Below, one piece after another: positions 1 to 9,593 of a stretch of 64,000 bases of DNA. The position numbers and the translations under genes were made by a program. Origin of the DNA: Uliginosibacterium sp036017065 (GTDB lineage Bacteria > Pseudomonadota > Gammaproteobacteria > Burkholderiales > Rhodocyclaceae). The stretch lies in the NCBI RefSeq assembly GCF_036017065.1, contig NZ_JAYXHR010000003.1, positions 62,001-126,000 of the forward strand, read 5' to 3'. A model generated the notes under the pieces. That model ran no database searches. It was not told where the DNA came from and was given only the letters and a program-made list of their open reading frames with translations. Position 1 is the first letter of the stretch. Every line of letters starts with the position of its first letter.

Positions 1-1
1 C

Positions 2-772
2 GGTTTCGAAGCCATGGGCGTGTCGCTGGTCCTGCACCCGCGCAATCCGTATTGCCCCACGGTGCACATGAATGTGCGCTTCTTCTCGGCGACCCCGAAA
101 GATGCGGAGGTGGAGCCGGAGCCCAGCGCGCCGCCGAAGTTCTTCGCGGCGCCACGTGGTCGCGGCCACGTGAAAGTGCCGGTGAACCCGGCTGCGGTGC
201 GCCTCAACGGCGAGGGCGATGCACAGCCGACCTGGTGGTTCGGGGGCGGCATGGACCTGACGCCGTACTACGTGTTCGAAGAAGACGCGCGGCATTTCCA
301 CCGTGCCTGCTACAACGCCGTGGCGCCCTATGGCGACGAGCGCTATGCCCGCTACAAGAACTGGTGCGACGAGTATTTCTTCCTGAAGCATCGCAACGAA
401 GCGCGAGGCTTGGGCGGCCTGTTCTTCGACGATCTCAACGAACTGGGCTTCGAACAGAGCTTCGGCCTCATGGCCGGTGTGGGCGATGCCTTCCTGGACG
501 CCTATCTGCCGATCGCCGAGCGTCGTCGCAGCCTTGCCTATGGTGAGCGCGAGCGTGCCTTCCAGGCGTATCGCCGTGGCCGCTATGTCGAGTTCAACCT
601 GGTGTACGACCGCGGCACCTTGTTCGGCCTGCAGTCAGGCGGGCGCACGGAATCGATCCTGATGTCCCTGCCGCCGAGCGTGAACTGGCGCTATGACTGG
701 CAGCCGGAAGCGGGCAGCGAGGAGGCGAAGCTGTACGAGTACCTGCAGGGCCGTGACTGGCTGGCGGACTGA
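2..772 (+). CDS. hemF: Coproporphyrinogen III oxidase, aerobic (5' end missing)
   Basis: Oxygen-dependent cytoplasmic oxidase that decarboxylates coproporphyrinogen III to protoporphyrinogen IX in haem synthesis. The visible frame opens in mid-gene with GFEAMGVSLVLHPRNPY and continues through HMNVRFF, a WWFGGGMDLTPYY segment, the FFLKHRNEARGLGGLFFDD block, and the signature GRYVEFNLVYDRGTLFGLQ near the C-terminus. About 256 residues are present; the family is about 300 long, so some 45 N-terminal residues lie outside the window. The ATG at 14 is internal, not the start. The gene converges on hemY across a shared palindromic terminator. Identification is secure. Confidence 0.97.
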   Translation, partial: GFEAMGVSLVLHPRNPYCPTVHMNVRFFSATPKDAEVEPEPSAPPKFFAAPRGRGHVKVPVNPAAVRLNGEGDAQPTWWFGGGMDLTPYYVFEEDARHFHRACYNAVAPYGDERYARYKNWCDEYFFLKHRNEARGLGGLFFDDLNELGFEQSFGLMAGVGDAFLDAYLPIAERRRSLAYGERERAFQAYRRGRYVEFNLVYDRGTLFGLQSGGRTESILMSLPPSVNWRYDWQPEAGSEEAKLYEYLQGRDWLAD

Positions 773-780
773 TGCGCGCG

Positions 781-826
781 ACCGATCGGTGAAATCGGTG
801 AACCGGTGGGACTGGTGAAGTGGTGA
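781..826. repeat. Degenerate GGTGAA tandem stretch
   Basis: Short irregular direct repeats of the form (A/C)GGTGAA follow the hemF stop codon. Five to six copies are recognisable. A similar GTGAAA-rich stretch occurs after dapF (37180-37263). No function is evident. Confidence 0.5.
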
Positions 827-831
827 AGATG

Positions 832-871
832 CAAAGCAGAACGGCTTCCCGCGGGAAGCCGTTCTGCTTTG
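832..871. terminator. Bidirectional intrinsic terminator between hemF and hemY
   Basis: A perfect 20+20 base palindrome (arms 832-851 and 852-871) starts with CAAAGCAGAACGG and ends with its complement. The outer arms give an A-run on one side and a T-run on the other, so it can end transcripts from both convergent genes. Confidence 0.85.
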
Positions 872-906
872 TCCTTTGTGGGTGAGGGCGCTGCCGGGAG
901 TCGACC

Positions 907-2079
907 TCAGGCGCCGAGCTCGGCAGCCGCACGGAAATGCTGGTTGGCTTTCTCGCCACGCTCCAGCGACTCGGCCAGGCGTGCCAGCTCCAGGTGGGCG
1001 GCGCGCGATGGCGCCATCGACAGCGAGGCTTCCAGGTAGCTCTCCGCCTTGCCCCACAGCTGGGCGCGCAGGCACAGGCGGCCCAGCGTCAGCAGCAGGC
1101 CGGCGTCATCCGGGTGAGTCTTCAGCCAGCGCTCGGCGGTGGCGAGCTGGGCGCGCAGATCGGCCGACTTGCAGCGGCCATAGAGCACCGCCAGCTCGGG
1201 CTCCCAATCCTTGTCGAGCACGGACTCGATGGCCTTTGCAGCGAGCAGCTCGTCGCCGGCGCCGATGTAGAGCGGGAGCGCGCGTGCCAGGAAGCGCGGG
1301 TCCTGGCGCTCCTCCTCGGGAATGGACTGCCACAGGCGATGCAGCGCGTCGAGATCGCCGTCGGCTTCGCGCAGTTGCTCCTGCTGCGCACGGCGCAGCA
1401 AGGGCGCAGCCTGCTCGGGGGTCAGTGCGCGGTACTTGCGGAGCTGGCGGGTGATGCGCGCCACTTCTTCCCAGCGGCCGCGTCCCTGCTCCGTCTGCAG
1501 CGACAGGCGCAGGGCCGCGATGTGGCGATGGCCGCTGTTGCGCAACTGTTCGAGCAGGGTGGCGGCGACATCGAAGCGCCGGTCGTTGACCGCGTGCTCG
1601 GTCTCTACCATCAGGCGCGCCATGTGGATGTCACGGTCATGTTCGGCGGCGCGGTCCAGCCATTGCTGGCGACGCTCCGGCTCGCGCAGGGCCTGTGCGG
1701 CCTTGGCCGCCAGCAATGCCGACAGGCCGGGCGCAAAACCGCCGTCATAGGCGGCCTCGGCATGGCGATAGGCCTGGCCGTAGCGGCCTTCCAGATACAG
1801 GCGGCTGCCATCCTGCAGCGCTTCGGCCGCGGCCTGGCGGCGCCTGCGCTGGCGCCAGGCTTCCACCTGACCCGGCAGCTCGATGGTGCGGGCGATGAGG
1901 CGTAGCAGCAGGTAGAAGCCGATGAAGGCTGCGGCCGTCAGCAAGGCCAGCAGGTTCAGTGAAATCTGCACGCGATAGGGCGGCAGTACGAGCAGGGCGT
2001 AGGCGCTGTTGTAGCGCGCCAGTACGGCGAGCGTGACGGCGAACGTGAAGAGACCCAGCAGCCAGAACAGGGCGCGCAT
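907..2079 (-). CDS. hemY: HemY-type inner-membrane TPR protein
   Basis: Member of the HemY family found beside haem genes in proteobacteria; its biochemical role is unsettled. The N-terminus shows two hydrophobic segments (about residues 2-20 and 40-62, containing YALLVLPPYRVQISLNLLAL). After these comes an Ala/Leu/Arg-rich alpha-helical repeat region typical of tetratricopeptide repeats, running to the C-terminus. At 390 residues it has normal length. The start at 2079 lies 9 bases after the stop of hemX, so the two are almost certainly co-transcribed. The gene ends at the shared terminator with hemF. This protein should not be confused with Bacillus HemY, which is a protoporphyrinogen oxidase. 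Confidence 0.9.
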   Translation of the reverse strand: MRALFWLLGLFTFAVTLAVLARYNSAYALLVLPPYRVQISLNLLALLTAAAFIGFYLLLRLIARTIELPGQVEAWRQRRRRQAAAEALQDGSRLYLEGRYGQAYRHAEAAYDGGFAPGLSALLAAKAAQALREPERRQQWLDRAAEHDRDIHMARLMVETEHAVNDRRFDVAATLLEQLRNSGHRHIAALRLSLQTEQGRGRWEEVARITRQLRKYRALTPEQAAPLLRRAQQEQLREADGDLDALHRLWQSIPEEERQDPRFLARALPLYIGAGDELLAAKAIESVLDKDWEPELAVLYGRCKSADLRAQLATAERWLKTHPDDAGLLLTLGRLCLRAQLWGKAESYLEASLSMAPSRAAHLELARLAESLERGEKANQHFRAAAELGA

Positions 2080-2088
2080 GTGTCCCTC

Positions 2089-3225
2089 CTAGCGGTTGCC
2101 GGCCTTGAGCGCGCGCAGGGCGCTCTCGGTGTCGGCCAGCGTGGGGACTTCCACCTTGAGGCGGGCACCTTCCAGCTGGCGTAACTCGGTCAGCATCTGC
2201 GCCACCGGGCGCGCGCTCACGTCGAAGTAGCGCTCCAGCCATTGCTCGACCTGGCGGATATCCTCGCCGAACACCTTGCCGTCACGTTGCAGCAGGGCGA
2301 GGCGGGCGGACAGCAGGCGCAGGCGCAGGTTCTCGCGCAGGTAGGCCGACTGCGAAGGCGACAGCAGGGCCGGATCGGGACGATCCATGCGCTCGATGCG
2401 GATCAGGTGACGGAAGTCGGTCCACAAGTCGCTCAGGATGCTGGACAGGAAGCCCGGTTCCGGCGGTGCGAGCGGTGCCGATGCCGCGGCGACGGGGGCC
2501 GACTGTACCTCCGGCTTGCTGCCACGACGTGGTGTCGGTGCCGGCTTGCGCGGTGCCGCGGCAGGTGCCGATGCATTGCGACCGGGCAGGGGCGGGGCAT
2601 GCTCGAAGCCAAGTGGCAGGGAGTCGATGCGCCCAAGCATGGTTTCCAGTTGCAGCGCCATGCTGGTGACGTCTGCCAGCGGCAATGCCTTCAGGCGGTC
2701 GATGTCGCGGGCCAGCGCGCGGCGCAGTGGCAGCAACTGCGCACGGTCCACGCTGCCGAGGCGGGCTTCCGCACTTTGCAGCGCGGTCAGCGCGGCGGGA
2801 ATGTTGCCCGCGAGCTGCAGCTGCTGGATTGCGATGCCCACGGCTTGGTCGACGTCGGCGAGGACGCGTTCGTCCCGGGCCTTGGAGAACTCCTGATATA
2901 CGGACTCCAGGGTGGACTGCAGCCCCTGGGTTTCAGCCAGGCGAGCCTCCACCGCGCCCAGCTTGGCCTGGATGGTCTGCAACTGGTCATGGCTCTTGTC
3001 CGCCAGCGTGCGGGCTTCCCGGGCGACGGTATCGCCTTCGTTCAGGCGGCGCGCCAGTTCTTCCTGGGTGCGGCGCAGCTCCTGGCGTGTGTCTATCCAT
3101 TGCCAGGCGAGGAACAACAGGCCGGCAGTGCCGATGATGGCCAGCGGCAGTATCCAGCGGTTCGCACGGCCGGCTCTGGCTGCTGCGGGCGGGGCCGGCG
3201 GATTCGGGGCAGGTACGGGCTCCAT
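2089..3225 (-). CDS. hemX: HemX-family membrane protein (uroporphyrinogen III methylase-like)
   Basis: Bitopic inner-membrane protein of the HemX family, usually encoded after hemC-hemD and before hemY. It has a short Pro-rich cytosolic N-terminus, one membrane segment (WILPLAIIGTAGLLFLAWQW), then a long coiled-coil/helical periplasmic domain with heptad-like ELRRTQEELARRL. A Pro/Ala/Lys-rich linker around residues 230-270 precedes a conserved C-terminal block containing LIRIERMDRPDPALLSPSQ and YLRENLRLRLL. I chose the ATG at 3225; one at 3234 is equally possible. Unusually, hemC and hemD are not immediately upstream: a tRNA-Lys operon occupies that place. Despite the family name, methylase activity is not supported by any motif I can see. 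Confidence 0.88.
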   Translation of the reverse strand: MEPVPAPNPPAPPAAARAGRANRWILPLAIIGTAGLLFLAWQWIDTRQELRRTQEELARRLNEGDTVAREARTLADKSHDQLQTIQAKLGAVEARLAETQGLQSTLESVYQEFSKARDERVLADVDQAVGIAIQQLQLAGNIPAALTALQSAEARLGSVDRAQLLPLRRALARDIDRLKALPLADVTSMALQLETMLGRIDSLPLGFEHAPPLPGRNASAPAAAPRKPAPTPRRGSKPEVQSAPVAAASAPLAPPEPGFLSSILSDLWTDFRHLIRIERMDRPDPALLSPSQSAYLRENLRLRLLSARLALLQRDGKVFGEDIRQVEQWLERYFDVSARPVAQMLTELRQLEGARLKVEVPTLADTESALRALKAGNR

Positions 3226-3341
3226 GCCGCGCATCTTACCCGAAGCCTTGTCTGGCCAGTCTCCGGGAAGGCCACAAGCGACAGCCTGCAGGCTGCACGA
3301 TGGGTGAAAACACCACACCGACGCACATGGGCATACAAAGC

Positions 3342-3370
3342 AAAAAGCCCAGTCCGCGGACTGGGCTTTT
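3342..3370 (-). terminator. Terminator of the tRNA-Lys operon
   Basis: Perfect palindrome with arms 3343-3356 and 3357-3370 (AAAAGCCCAGTCCG and its complement), followed on the minus strand by a T-rich tail. It lies just downstream of tRNA-Lys(CTT) and separates the tRNA transcript from hemX. Confidence 0.85.
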
Positions 3371-3377
3371 CTGTATC

Positions 3378-3453
3378 TGGTGGGGGCACAAGGACTTGAA
3401 CCTTGGACCTACGGATTAAGAGTCCGCTGCTCTACCAACTGAGCTATACCCCC
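3378..3453 (-). tRNA. tRNA-Lys (anticodon CTT)
   Basis: A 76-nt cloverleaf with encoded CCA. The acceptor stem is GGGGGTA pairing with the 3' TGCCCCC. The D-arm is AGCTCAGTTGGTAGAGC, the anticodon arm CGGACTCTTAATCCG has CTT at its centre, and the T-arm contains GGTTCAAGTCC. It is the second gene of a two-tRNA transcript. Confidence 0.96.
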
Positions 3454-3525
3454 GAGAGAGGCGCGCATCTTACCGGATATTGCAGGAATGGCAAGGCGCC
3501 CTTTACTGCTTTGCTTCGTTGCGGG

Positions 3526-3601
3526 TGGTGGGTCGGGCGAGACTCGAACTCGCGACCAACGGATTAAAAGTCCGCTGCTCTACCGACTGAGCTACCGACC
3601 C
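3526..3601 (-). tRNA. tRNA-Lys (anticodon TTT)
   Basis: A 76-nt cloverleaf with encoded CCA. The acceptor stem is GGGTCGG/CCGACCC, the anticodon arm CGGACTTTTAATCCG carries TTT, and the T-arm contains GAGTTCGAGTCTC. It is the first gene after a consensus promoter. With the CTT isoacceptor downstream, both lysine codons are read from one transcript. Confidence 0.97.
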
Positions 3602-3619
3602 GCAAAGCAAAGACGCGAA

Positions 3620-3648
3620 ATTATAGGCTAGCTGCTGCCTGTTGTCAA
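3620..3648 (-). promoter_or_regulatory. Consensus sigma70 promoter of the tRNA-Lys operon
   Basis: On the minus strand, TTGACA (3648-3643) is followed after exactly 17 bases by TATAAT (3625-3620). Both hexamers match the consensus perfectly. A start site about 7 bases downstream would give a very short leader before tRNA-Lys(TTT). Confidence 0.9.
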
Positions 3649-3684
3649 AGGCCGCGAGCGACCGGATTCGGCATTCGGAGGCCG

Positions 3685-4641
3685 TCAGCGTTTTGCCAGG
3701 CCGAGGGCGCGCATCACGGCGGCGACGTCGGCATAGTTCCGGTCGAGGAAGCGTGCAAACTCCGGTCCGTCCTGGTAGTCCAGATTCAACGAGGCCTTGC
3801 GCGCGGATTCGCGGAATGCGGGTGAGTCGAACGCGCGCTTGAAGGCGTCGGTCAGGCGTGCCTTGGTTTCATCGGGCACGCCCAGCGGCAGGGCGAGTCC
3901 GCGCCAGGTCGAGAAGCTGACCGGCAGCCCCTGTTCGGCGAACGTCGGCACATCCGGGAAAAGCTCGTCGCGCTTGTCGTCCATCACGGCGAGAACGCGG
4001 AGGTTGCCGGCCTGCACCTGGGCGCGTACTTCCGGCACGCTCACCGAGACGGCCTTGATGTGCCCGCTGAGCAGGGCGGTGACGGCAGACATGGCGCCGT
4101 CGAAAGGCACGTGGCGCACCTGGATGCCTGCCTTGGCCGCGAACAGGCCTCCGGCCAGATGCCACACGGAGGCGGCTCCGGAGCTGCCCAGCGTGAGCTC
4201 CCCCGGGTGACTGCGCGCGAAGCGGATGAATTCGCGCAGGTTGTCGAAAGGCGCGTCCCGCCGCACGGTGAGCGCCGCCGCATCGCTGTTGATGCGCATC
4301 AGCGGATCGAAATCGCGGTAGGTGAACGGGACCTGCCCCTGTACCTGCAGCGAGTTCAGTTCGAAGGTGATCATGCCCAGTGTGTAGCCGTCCGGCCGCG
4401 CCTGGGTGATGGCGCTGTGACCGACCGCGCCACCGCCGCCGGTCGTGTTGACGACGCGGATCGTGTAGCCGAGATGTCGCTCGGCCTCGTGGACCAGCGC
4501 ACGCAGCAGGGTGTCGGTGCCGCCGCCTGCCGGCCAGGGGCAGATGACGGTAACCGGCTTGAGGGGAAAGCTCGTGTTCTGGCCGTGTGCCGCCGGAAGC
4601 GCGCAGGCCAGCGATGCCGCCATGAAGCGACGTCGGTTCAT
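3685..4641 (-). CDS. Bug-family (TctC-like) periplasmic solute-binding protein
   Basis: Periplasmic binding protein of the Bug/TctC family, which captures carboxylates and related solutes and is greatly expanded in betaproteobacteria. The N-terminus MNRRRFMAASLACALPAAHG is an export signal with a Tat-like RRRFM motif. Typical family blocks follow: PVTVICPWPAGGGTDTLLR, VGHSAITQARPDGYTLG, LTLGSSGAASVWHLA and GLALPLGVPDETKARL. About 318 residues is normal. The start at 4641 sits behind a strong AGGAGGAG; the ATG at 4644 is the alternative. No tctA/tctB membrane partners are adjacent, as usual for orphan Bug proteins, so the substrate cannot be named. The upstream gap (4642-4843) shows no clear feature. 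Confidence 0.9.
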   Translation of the reverse strand: MNRRRFMAASLACALPAAHGQNTSFPLKPVTVICPWPAGGGTDTLLRALVHEAERHLGYTIRVVNTTGGGGAVGHSAITQARPDGYTLGMITFELNSLQVQGQVPFTYRDFDPLMRINSDAAALTVRRDAPFDNLREFIRFARSHPGELTLGSSGAASVWHLAGGLFAAKAGIQVRHVPFDGAMSAVTALLSGHIKAVSVSVPEVRAQVQAGNLRVLAVMDDKRDELFPDVPTFAEQGLPVSFSTWRGLALPLGVPDETKARLTDAFKRAFDSPAFRESARKASLNLDYQDGPEFARFLDRNYADVAAVMRALGLAKR

Positions 4642-4843
4642 CATCTCCTCCTCCTGCATCCGGCTGACACCGTGTGCCCGGTGCGTGCGCGGCGCTTGTC
4701 GTTATTCCCGTGCGTGACGGGTCCGACGATTGTGACGCAGGGCGGTACTCGCAGGCGGCTGGGGAGAACCCGGACGAAGCCCTTTGGCGGGGCTGCGTGG
4801 GCGGGTCGGTCGGCGAGGTGGGTGATGCTTGCGGTGCTACGTG

Positions 4844-5695
4844 TCACGTGTGGGAACTGTCCTGGTTCGACAGGCGCAAACGCTGCCAGATCTCGCGCGT
4901 CAGGCCGGCCTGGTTCAGGGTGTAGAAGTGCAGGCCCGGAGCGCCGCCGGCCAGCAGGCGCTCGCACAGGTCGGTCACTACGTCCAGGCCGAATGCGCGC
5001 ACCGAATCGGCGTCGTCGCCGAAGCTTTCGAAGCGGCGGCGCATCCATTGCGGAATCTCGGCGCCGCAGGCATCCGAGAAGCGCGCCAGTTTGCTGTAGC
5101 TGGCAATCGGCATGATGCCGGCCACGATGGGGGCGGTGACACCGCGTCCGCGAACGACGTCGACAAACCGGAAGTAGGCGTCGGCGTTGTAGAAGTACTG
5201 GGTGATGGCCGCATCGGCTCCGGCTTCCATCTTGCGCACGAAGGCGTCGATGTCCTGCTGGGCATTGCGGGCCTGCGGATGGAACTCGGGGTAGGCCGCC
5301 ACCTCGATGTGGAATTCCTCGCCGGATTCCTGGCGGATGAATTGCACCAGCTCGTTGGCGTAGCGGAATTCGCCGGGGTCCGCCATGCCGGAGGGCAGGT
5401 CGCCGCGCAGCGCGACGATGCGCTTCACGCCGATCTCGCGGAATTCGGCGAGGTGCTCGCGGATGCTCTGGGCCGTGGCGCCGATGCACGACAGGTGTGG
5501 CGCGGCGGAGAGTCCCTCGGCCTGGATCTCGCGCACGATGGCCAGCGTGCGGTCGCGCGTGGAGCCGCCGGCACCATAGGTCACCGAGAAGTAGGCCGGG
5601 TTCAGTGCCACCAGTTGCGCGCGGGTGGCGCGCAGCTTGTCCACGCCTTCCGGCGTGGCGGGGGGGAAGAATTCGATGCTGAAAGTCTGGGTCAT
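4844..5695 (-). CDS. metF: 5,10-methylenetetrahydrofolate reductase
   Basis: Flavoenzyme that reduces methylene-THF to methyl-THF, the methyl donor for remaking methionine. The N-terminus MTQTFSIEFFPPATPEG carries the invariant EFFPP. Further family blocks include PAYFSVTYGAGGSTRD, the LRGDLPSG loop, AAYPEFHPQA, TQYFYNADAYFRFVD and PIVAGIMPI. At 283 residues it is the normal bacterial length. Its start overlaps the tlyA stop by 4 bases, so it is translationally coupled as the last gene of the ahcY-tlyA-metF operon and should answer to the same SAH riboswitch. Confidence 0.97.
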   Translation of the reverse strand: MTQTFSIEFFPPATPEGVDKLRATRAQLVALNPAYFSVTYGAGGSTRDRTLAIVREIQAEGLSAAPHLSCIGATAQSIREHLAEFREIGVKRIVALRGDLPSGMADPGEFRYANELVQFIRQESGEEFHIEVAAYPEFHPQARNAQQDIDAFVRKMEAGADAAITQYFYNADAYFRFVDVVRGRGVTAPIVAGIMPIASYSKLARFSDACGAEIPQWMRRRFESFGDDADSVRAFGLDVVTDLCERLLAGGAPGLHFYTLNQAGLTREIWQRLRLSNQDSSHT

Positions 5696-6567
5696 GAGGT
5701 GATCCGTGACGTAGCTTCGTGCAGGGCGGCCGTGTTGCCGCGCTGCGCGAAGACGAAGAACTCGCGGTTGCCGTCGCTACCGGTAATGGGGCTGTCGAAG
5801 TAGTCCAGCACCTGCAGGCCGTGGGTGCCGCAGGTGTCGCGTATACGCGCTTCTACCTGCGGGTACAGGCTGGCGTCACGCACGATGCCGCCGCGGCCCA
5901 CACCTTGCGGCCCGACCTCGAACTGCGGTTTCACCAGCGACAGTACGTGACCGCCCTCTTGCAGAAGGGCGGGCCAGCGTGGCAGCAGCAAGCCCAGCGA
6001 AATGAAGCTGGCATCGCAGACGACGAGGCCGAAGCCGCCGGGGGGCATGTGCGCGCCCAGTTGATCTGCGCTCAACTCGCGGGCGTTGATGCCCTCCAGC
6101 GTCACGCAGCGCGCATCCTCGTGCAGGCGGGCATGCAACTGGCCGTGACCGACCTCCACGCCGATCACCCGTGCAGCACCGGCCTGCAGCAGGCAGTCGC
6201 TGAAGCCACCGGTGCTCTGGCCCACGTCCAGGCAGGTCATGCCGACGACATCCAGCCCGCTGCGCGCCAGGGCGCCATCGAGCTTGAGGCCGCCGCGCGA
6301 CACGAAGCGATCCGCCTCGTCCGGCGTGACATGCAGTTCCGCGGAGTCGGGCAGCAGTTCCGAGGGTTTGCGAACGAGCGTGCTGCCCTGCGCCGAACGC
6401 CAGCTCACGCGGCCAGCCGCGATGAGCCGCTGGGCGGCCGTGCGCGACGCCGCCAGGCCGCGCTCGACCAGCAACTGGTCGATGCGCGGCAGGCCTTCAC
6501 GCGCCGCGGCCCCAGCAGCCGGCGTGGCCGGTTTGCTGCGCGGTGTGCGGGCGTGAAAGGAGTCCAT
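5692..6567 (-). CDS. tlyA: TlyA-family S4/FtsJ-like rRNA methyltransferase
   Basis: Likely SAM-dependent 2'-O-methyltransferase acting on rRNA, the role shown for mycobacterial TlyA; some members are also called haemolysins. A low-complexity N-terminus of about 25 residues is followed by an S4 RNA-binding domain (RIDQLLVERGLAASRTAAQR). Next comes the FtsJ-like Rossmann domain with VSRGGLKLDGAL, a SAM-loop block MTCLDVGQSTGGFSDCLL, VVCDASFISLGLLLP and LVKPQFEVG. Length is 291 residues. It lies 21 bases after ahcY and overlaps metF by 4 bases. Its place inside an SAH-controlled operon fits a SAM-consuming enzyme. The exact rRNA target is inferred from the family only. Confidence 0.9.
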   Translation of the reverse strand: MDSFHARTPRSKPATPAAGAAAREGLPRIDQLLVERGLAASRTAAQRLIAAGRVSWRSAQGSTLVRKPSELLPDSAELHVTPDEADRFVSRGGLKLDGALARSGLDVVGMTCLDVGQSTGGFSDCLLQAGAARVIGVEVGHGQLHARLHEDARCVTLEGINARELSADQLGAHMPPGGFGLVVCDASFISLGLLLPRWPALLQEGGHVLSLVKPQFEVGPQGVGRGGIVRDASLYPQVEARIRDTCGTHGLQVLDYFDSPITGSDGNREFFVFAQRGNTAALHEATSRITS

Positions 6568-6588
6568 GCTGCGAAGGCTGGCGAACGC

Positions 6589-7998
<1,410 letters not shown>

Positions 7999-8090
7999 GA
8001 AGAACTCCTGAAGTGTGGCCGGCAGGGAAGGGTGGTGCGTGCTTCTCAGCGTGTATCTCACCTTCATCCCGTGTCCGGCACGGTTGAACA

Positions 8091-8180
8091 GGTGAGCGCC
8101 GTTGAATCAGCCCGGTGCCATTGCGGCAGCGGGTTCCGAGCCTGGGAAACCACCCGGTTTCTCGCAGCGCTCCTCGGAAA
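8091..8180 (-). promoter_or_regulatory. SAH riboswitch (ahcY leader)
   Basis: On the minus strand the leader contains CCGAGGAGCGCTGCGA (from 8177). Then comes a 6-bp hairpin GAAACC-GGGT-GGTTTC (8160-8145), CCAGGCTCGG closing the first stem (CCGAG 8177-8173 with CTCGG 8140-8136), and TTCAACGGCGCTCACC (ending 8091). GAGCG in the first internal strand pairs with CGCTC at the 3' end as a pseudoknot. This is the architecture and core sequence of the SAH riboswitch known upstream of ahcY in beta- and gammaproteobacteria. These switches turn genes on when SAH builds up. The aptamer starts within a few bases of the predicted transcription start. Confidence 0.93.
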
Positions 8181-8188
8181 GTGCCGGG

Positions 8189-8217
8189 ATTATAGGCGAT
8201 GGGCGGGCAGGCCGAAA
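8189..8217 (-). promoter_or_regulatory. Predicted ahcY promoter
   Basis: A perfect TATAAT lies at 8194-8189 on the minus strand, about 12 bases before the riboswitch. The -35 region (about TTTCGG, 8217-8212) is weak. The short gap to the upstream stop codon at 8228 leaves little other room for a promoter. Confidence 0.7.
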
Positions 8218-8227
8218 GGCTGGCGGT

Positions 8228-9526
8228 TCAGCCGGCCTGCTCGCCGGGAATGGCCAGCAGTTGGTCGACGCGGTTGCGGTCCACGTCCATGACCTCGAAA
8301 GTCCAGCCGGCGCAGTCGAAACGCTCCGCCTTGCGCGGGATGCGGCCGAAGCTCATCAGGGCGAAGCCGGCCACCGTGTGGTAGTTGCCCAGGCTCTGGT
8401 CGGGCAACTCGCGGATGTCGAGCTTTTCCTTCATCTCGTCGATGGGCAGCAGGCCGTCGAGCAGCCAGGAGCCATCGGGGCGGCGCACGGCCAGGGACTC
8501 GTCGGGGTCGTCGGCATAGGGCATCAGGTCGCCGACCACGGCCTCCACCACGTCGTAGACCGTCACCATGCCCTCGGTGAGGCCGAACTCGTTGATGACG
8601 AAGGCGCATTCGCTGCGGTGGCTGCGGAAACTGCGCAGCAGCTCGATGAGCGTCAACGCCCCCGGCACGAACAGCGGCGGGTTCATCGGCAGCTGGGTGA
8701 GGTCGACTTCGCCGGACAGCGCCACCGGCAGCAGCTCACGGCTGTCCACCACGCCCACCAGTTGCTGCATGTCGCCCTTGCACACCGGGAAGAAGCGCTG
8801 CGGGTGCTCGCGCAGCAGGGTGAGGTTCTGGTCGCGCGGACGGGTGAGGTCGATGTAGCGCACGTCGATCACCGGCGTCATGGCGGCGGCGGCACGACGG
8901 TCGTCCAGGCGGAACACGTTGCCCAGCAACTGGCTCTCTTCGCGGCCGATCTGCCCGCTGCGCTCGCTCTCGTCCACGTAGGCGAGGATGTCTTCCACGC
9001 TCGTCACCGCCGGTGCGGCGCGTACCGGCAGGCGCTTCAGGATCACGTCCGACGACCACGACAGGAAGCTGATCGCCGGCGACAGCACGCGGATGAACAG
9101 CGTCATGAAGGGCGCACAGCGCAGCGACACTTTTTCCGGCTCGGCGATGGCGATGCGCTTGGGGATGATCTCGCCGAACACGATGGACAGCGCGGTGACC
9201 AGCGCGATGGTGGCCGCCAGCGCGATCTCGCTGCGCCAGGGTTCCAGCACGGGCAGGCGCTGGGTGATGGCCTGCTCGATGGCGGCGTTCATCGCCGAAT
9301 CGCCGTAGATGCCGGCGAGCAGCGAGGTGGCGGTGATGCCGATCTGCGTGGCGGCGAGGAAGCGGCTGGGCTGCTCCTTGATGGCCAGCGCCTGCCGCGC
9401 GCGATGGTCGCCTTCGTCAGCGGCCTGCTGCAGGCGGGCGCGGCGTGCCGATGCCAGAGCCATCTCCGTCAGCGCGAAGAAGGCCGACAGCAGGATCAGC
9501 AGCAACAGTATCCAGAAGGCATTCAT
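8228..9526 (-). CDS. CNNM/CorC (TlyC-type) membrane protein with CBS pair
   Basis: Integral membrane protein of the UPF0053/CNNM family, linked to divalent cation (Mg2+/Co2+) extrusion or tolerance and often annotated 'haemolysin'. The N-terminal DUF21 domain holds about four hydrophobic segments (MNAFWILLLLILLSAFFALT; then IALAATIALVTALSIVFGEI followed by IPKRIA). A tandem CBS region begins around DRRAAAAMTPVIDVRYI and includes FPVCKGDMQQLVGVVDSREL. The C-terminal CorC_HlyC domain has LLDGLLPIDEMKE and TVAGFALMSFGRIPRK. I chose the start at 9526; an in-frame ATG at 9556 adds ten charged residues. It has 432 residues. It precedes the ahcY operon in the same direction but has its own gap and riboswitch between, so it is not co-regulated. 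Confidence 0.9.
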   Translation of the reverse strand: MNAFWILLLLILLSAFFALTEMALASARRARLQQAADEGDHRARQALAIKEQPSRFLAATQIGITATSLLAGIYGDSAMNAAIEQAITQRLPVLEPWRSEIALAATIALVTALSIVFGEIIPKRIAIAEPEKVSLRCAPFMTLFIRVLSPAISFLSWSSDVILKRLPVRAAPAVTSVEDILAYVDESERSGQIGREESQLLGNVFRLDDRRAAAAMTPVIDVRYIDLTRPRDQNLTLLREHPQRFFPVCKGDMQQLVGVVDSRELLPVALSGEVDLTQLPMNPPLFVPGALTLIELLRSFRSHRSECAFVINEFGLTEGMVTVYDVVEAVVGDLMPYADDPDESLAVRRPDGSWLLDGLLPIDEMKEKLDIRELPDQSLGNYHTVAGFALMSFGRIPRKAERFDCAGWTFEVMDVDRNRVDQLLAIPGEQAG

Positions 9527-9593
9527 GCGGGGCTCCGCCGCAGGGCGACGAAGCAAGCATGCCAGAAAGCCACGGGCAGTGCCCGTGGCCGGA

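Noticed and set aside
3378..3601. tRNA-Lys genes as an integration site for a genomic island.
   Set aside because: No integrase, no direct repeat of the tRNA 3' end, and flanking genes are core.
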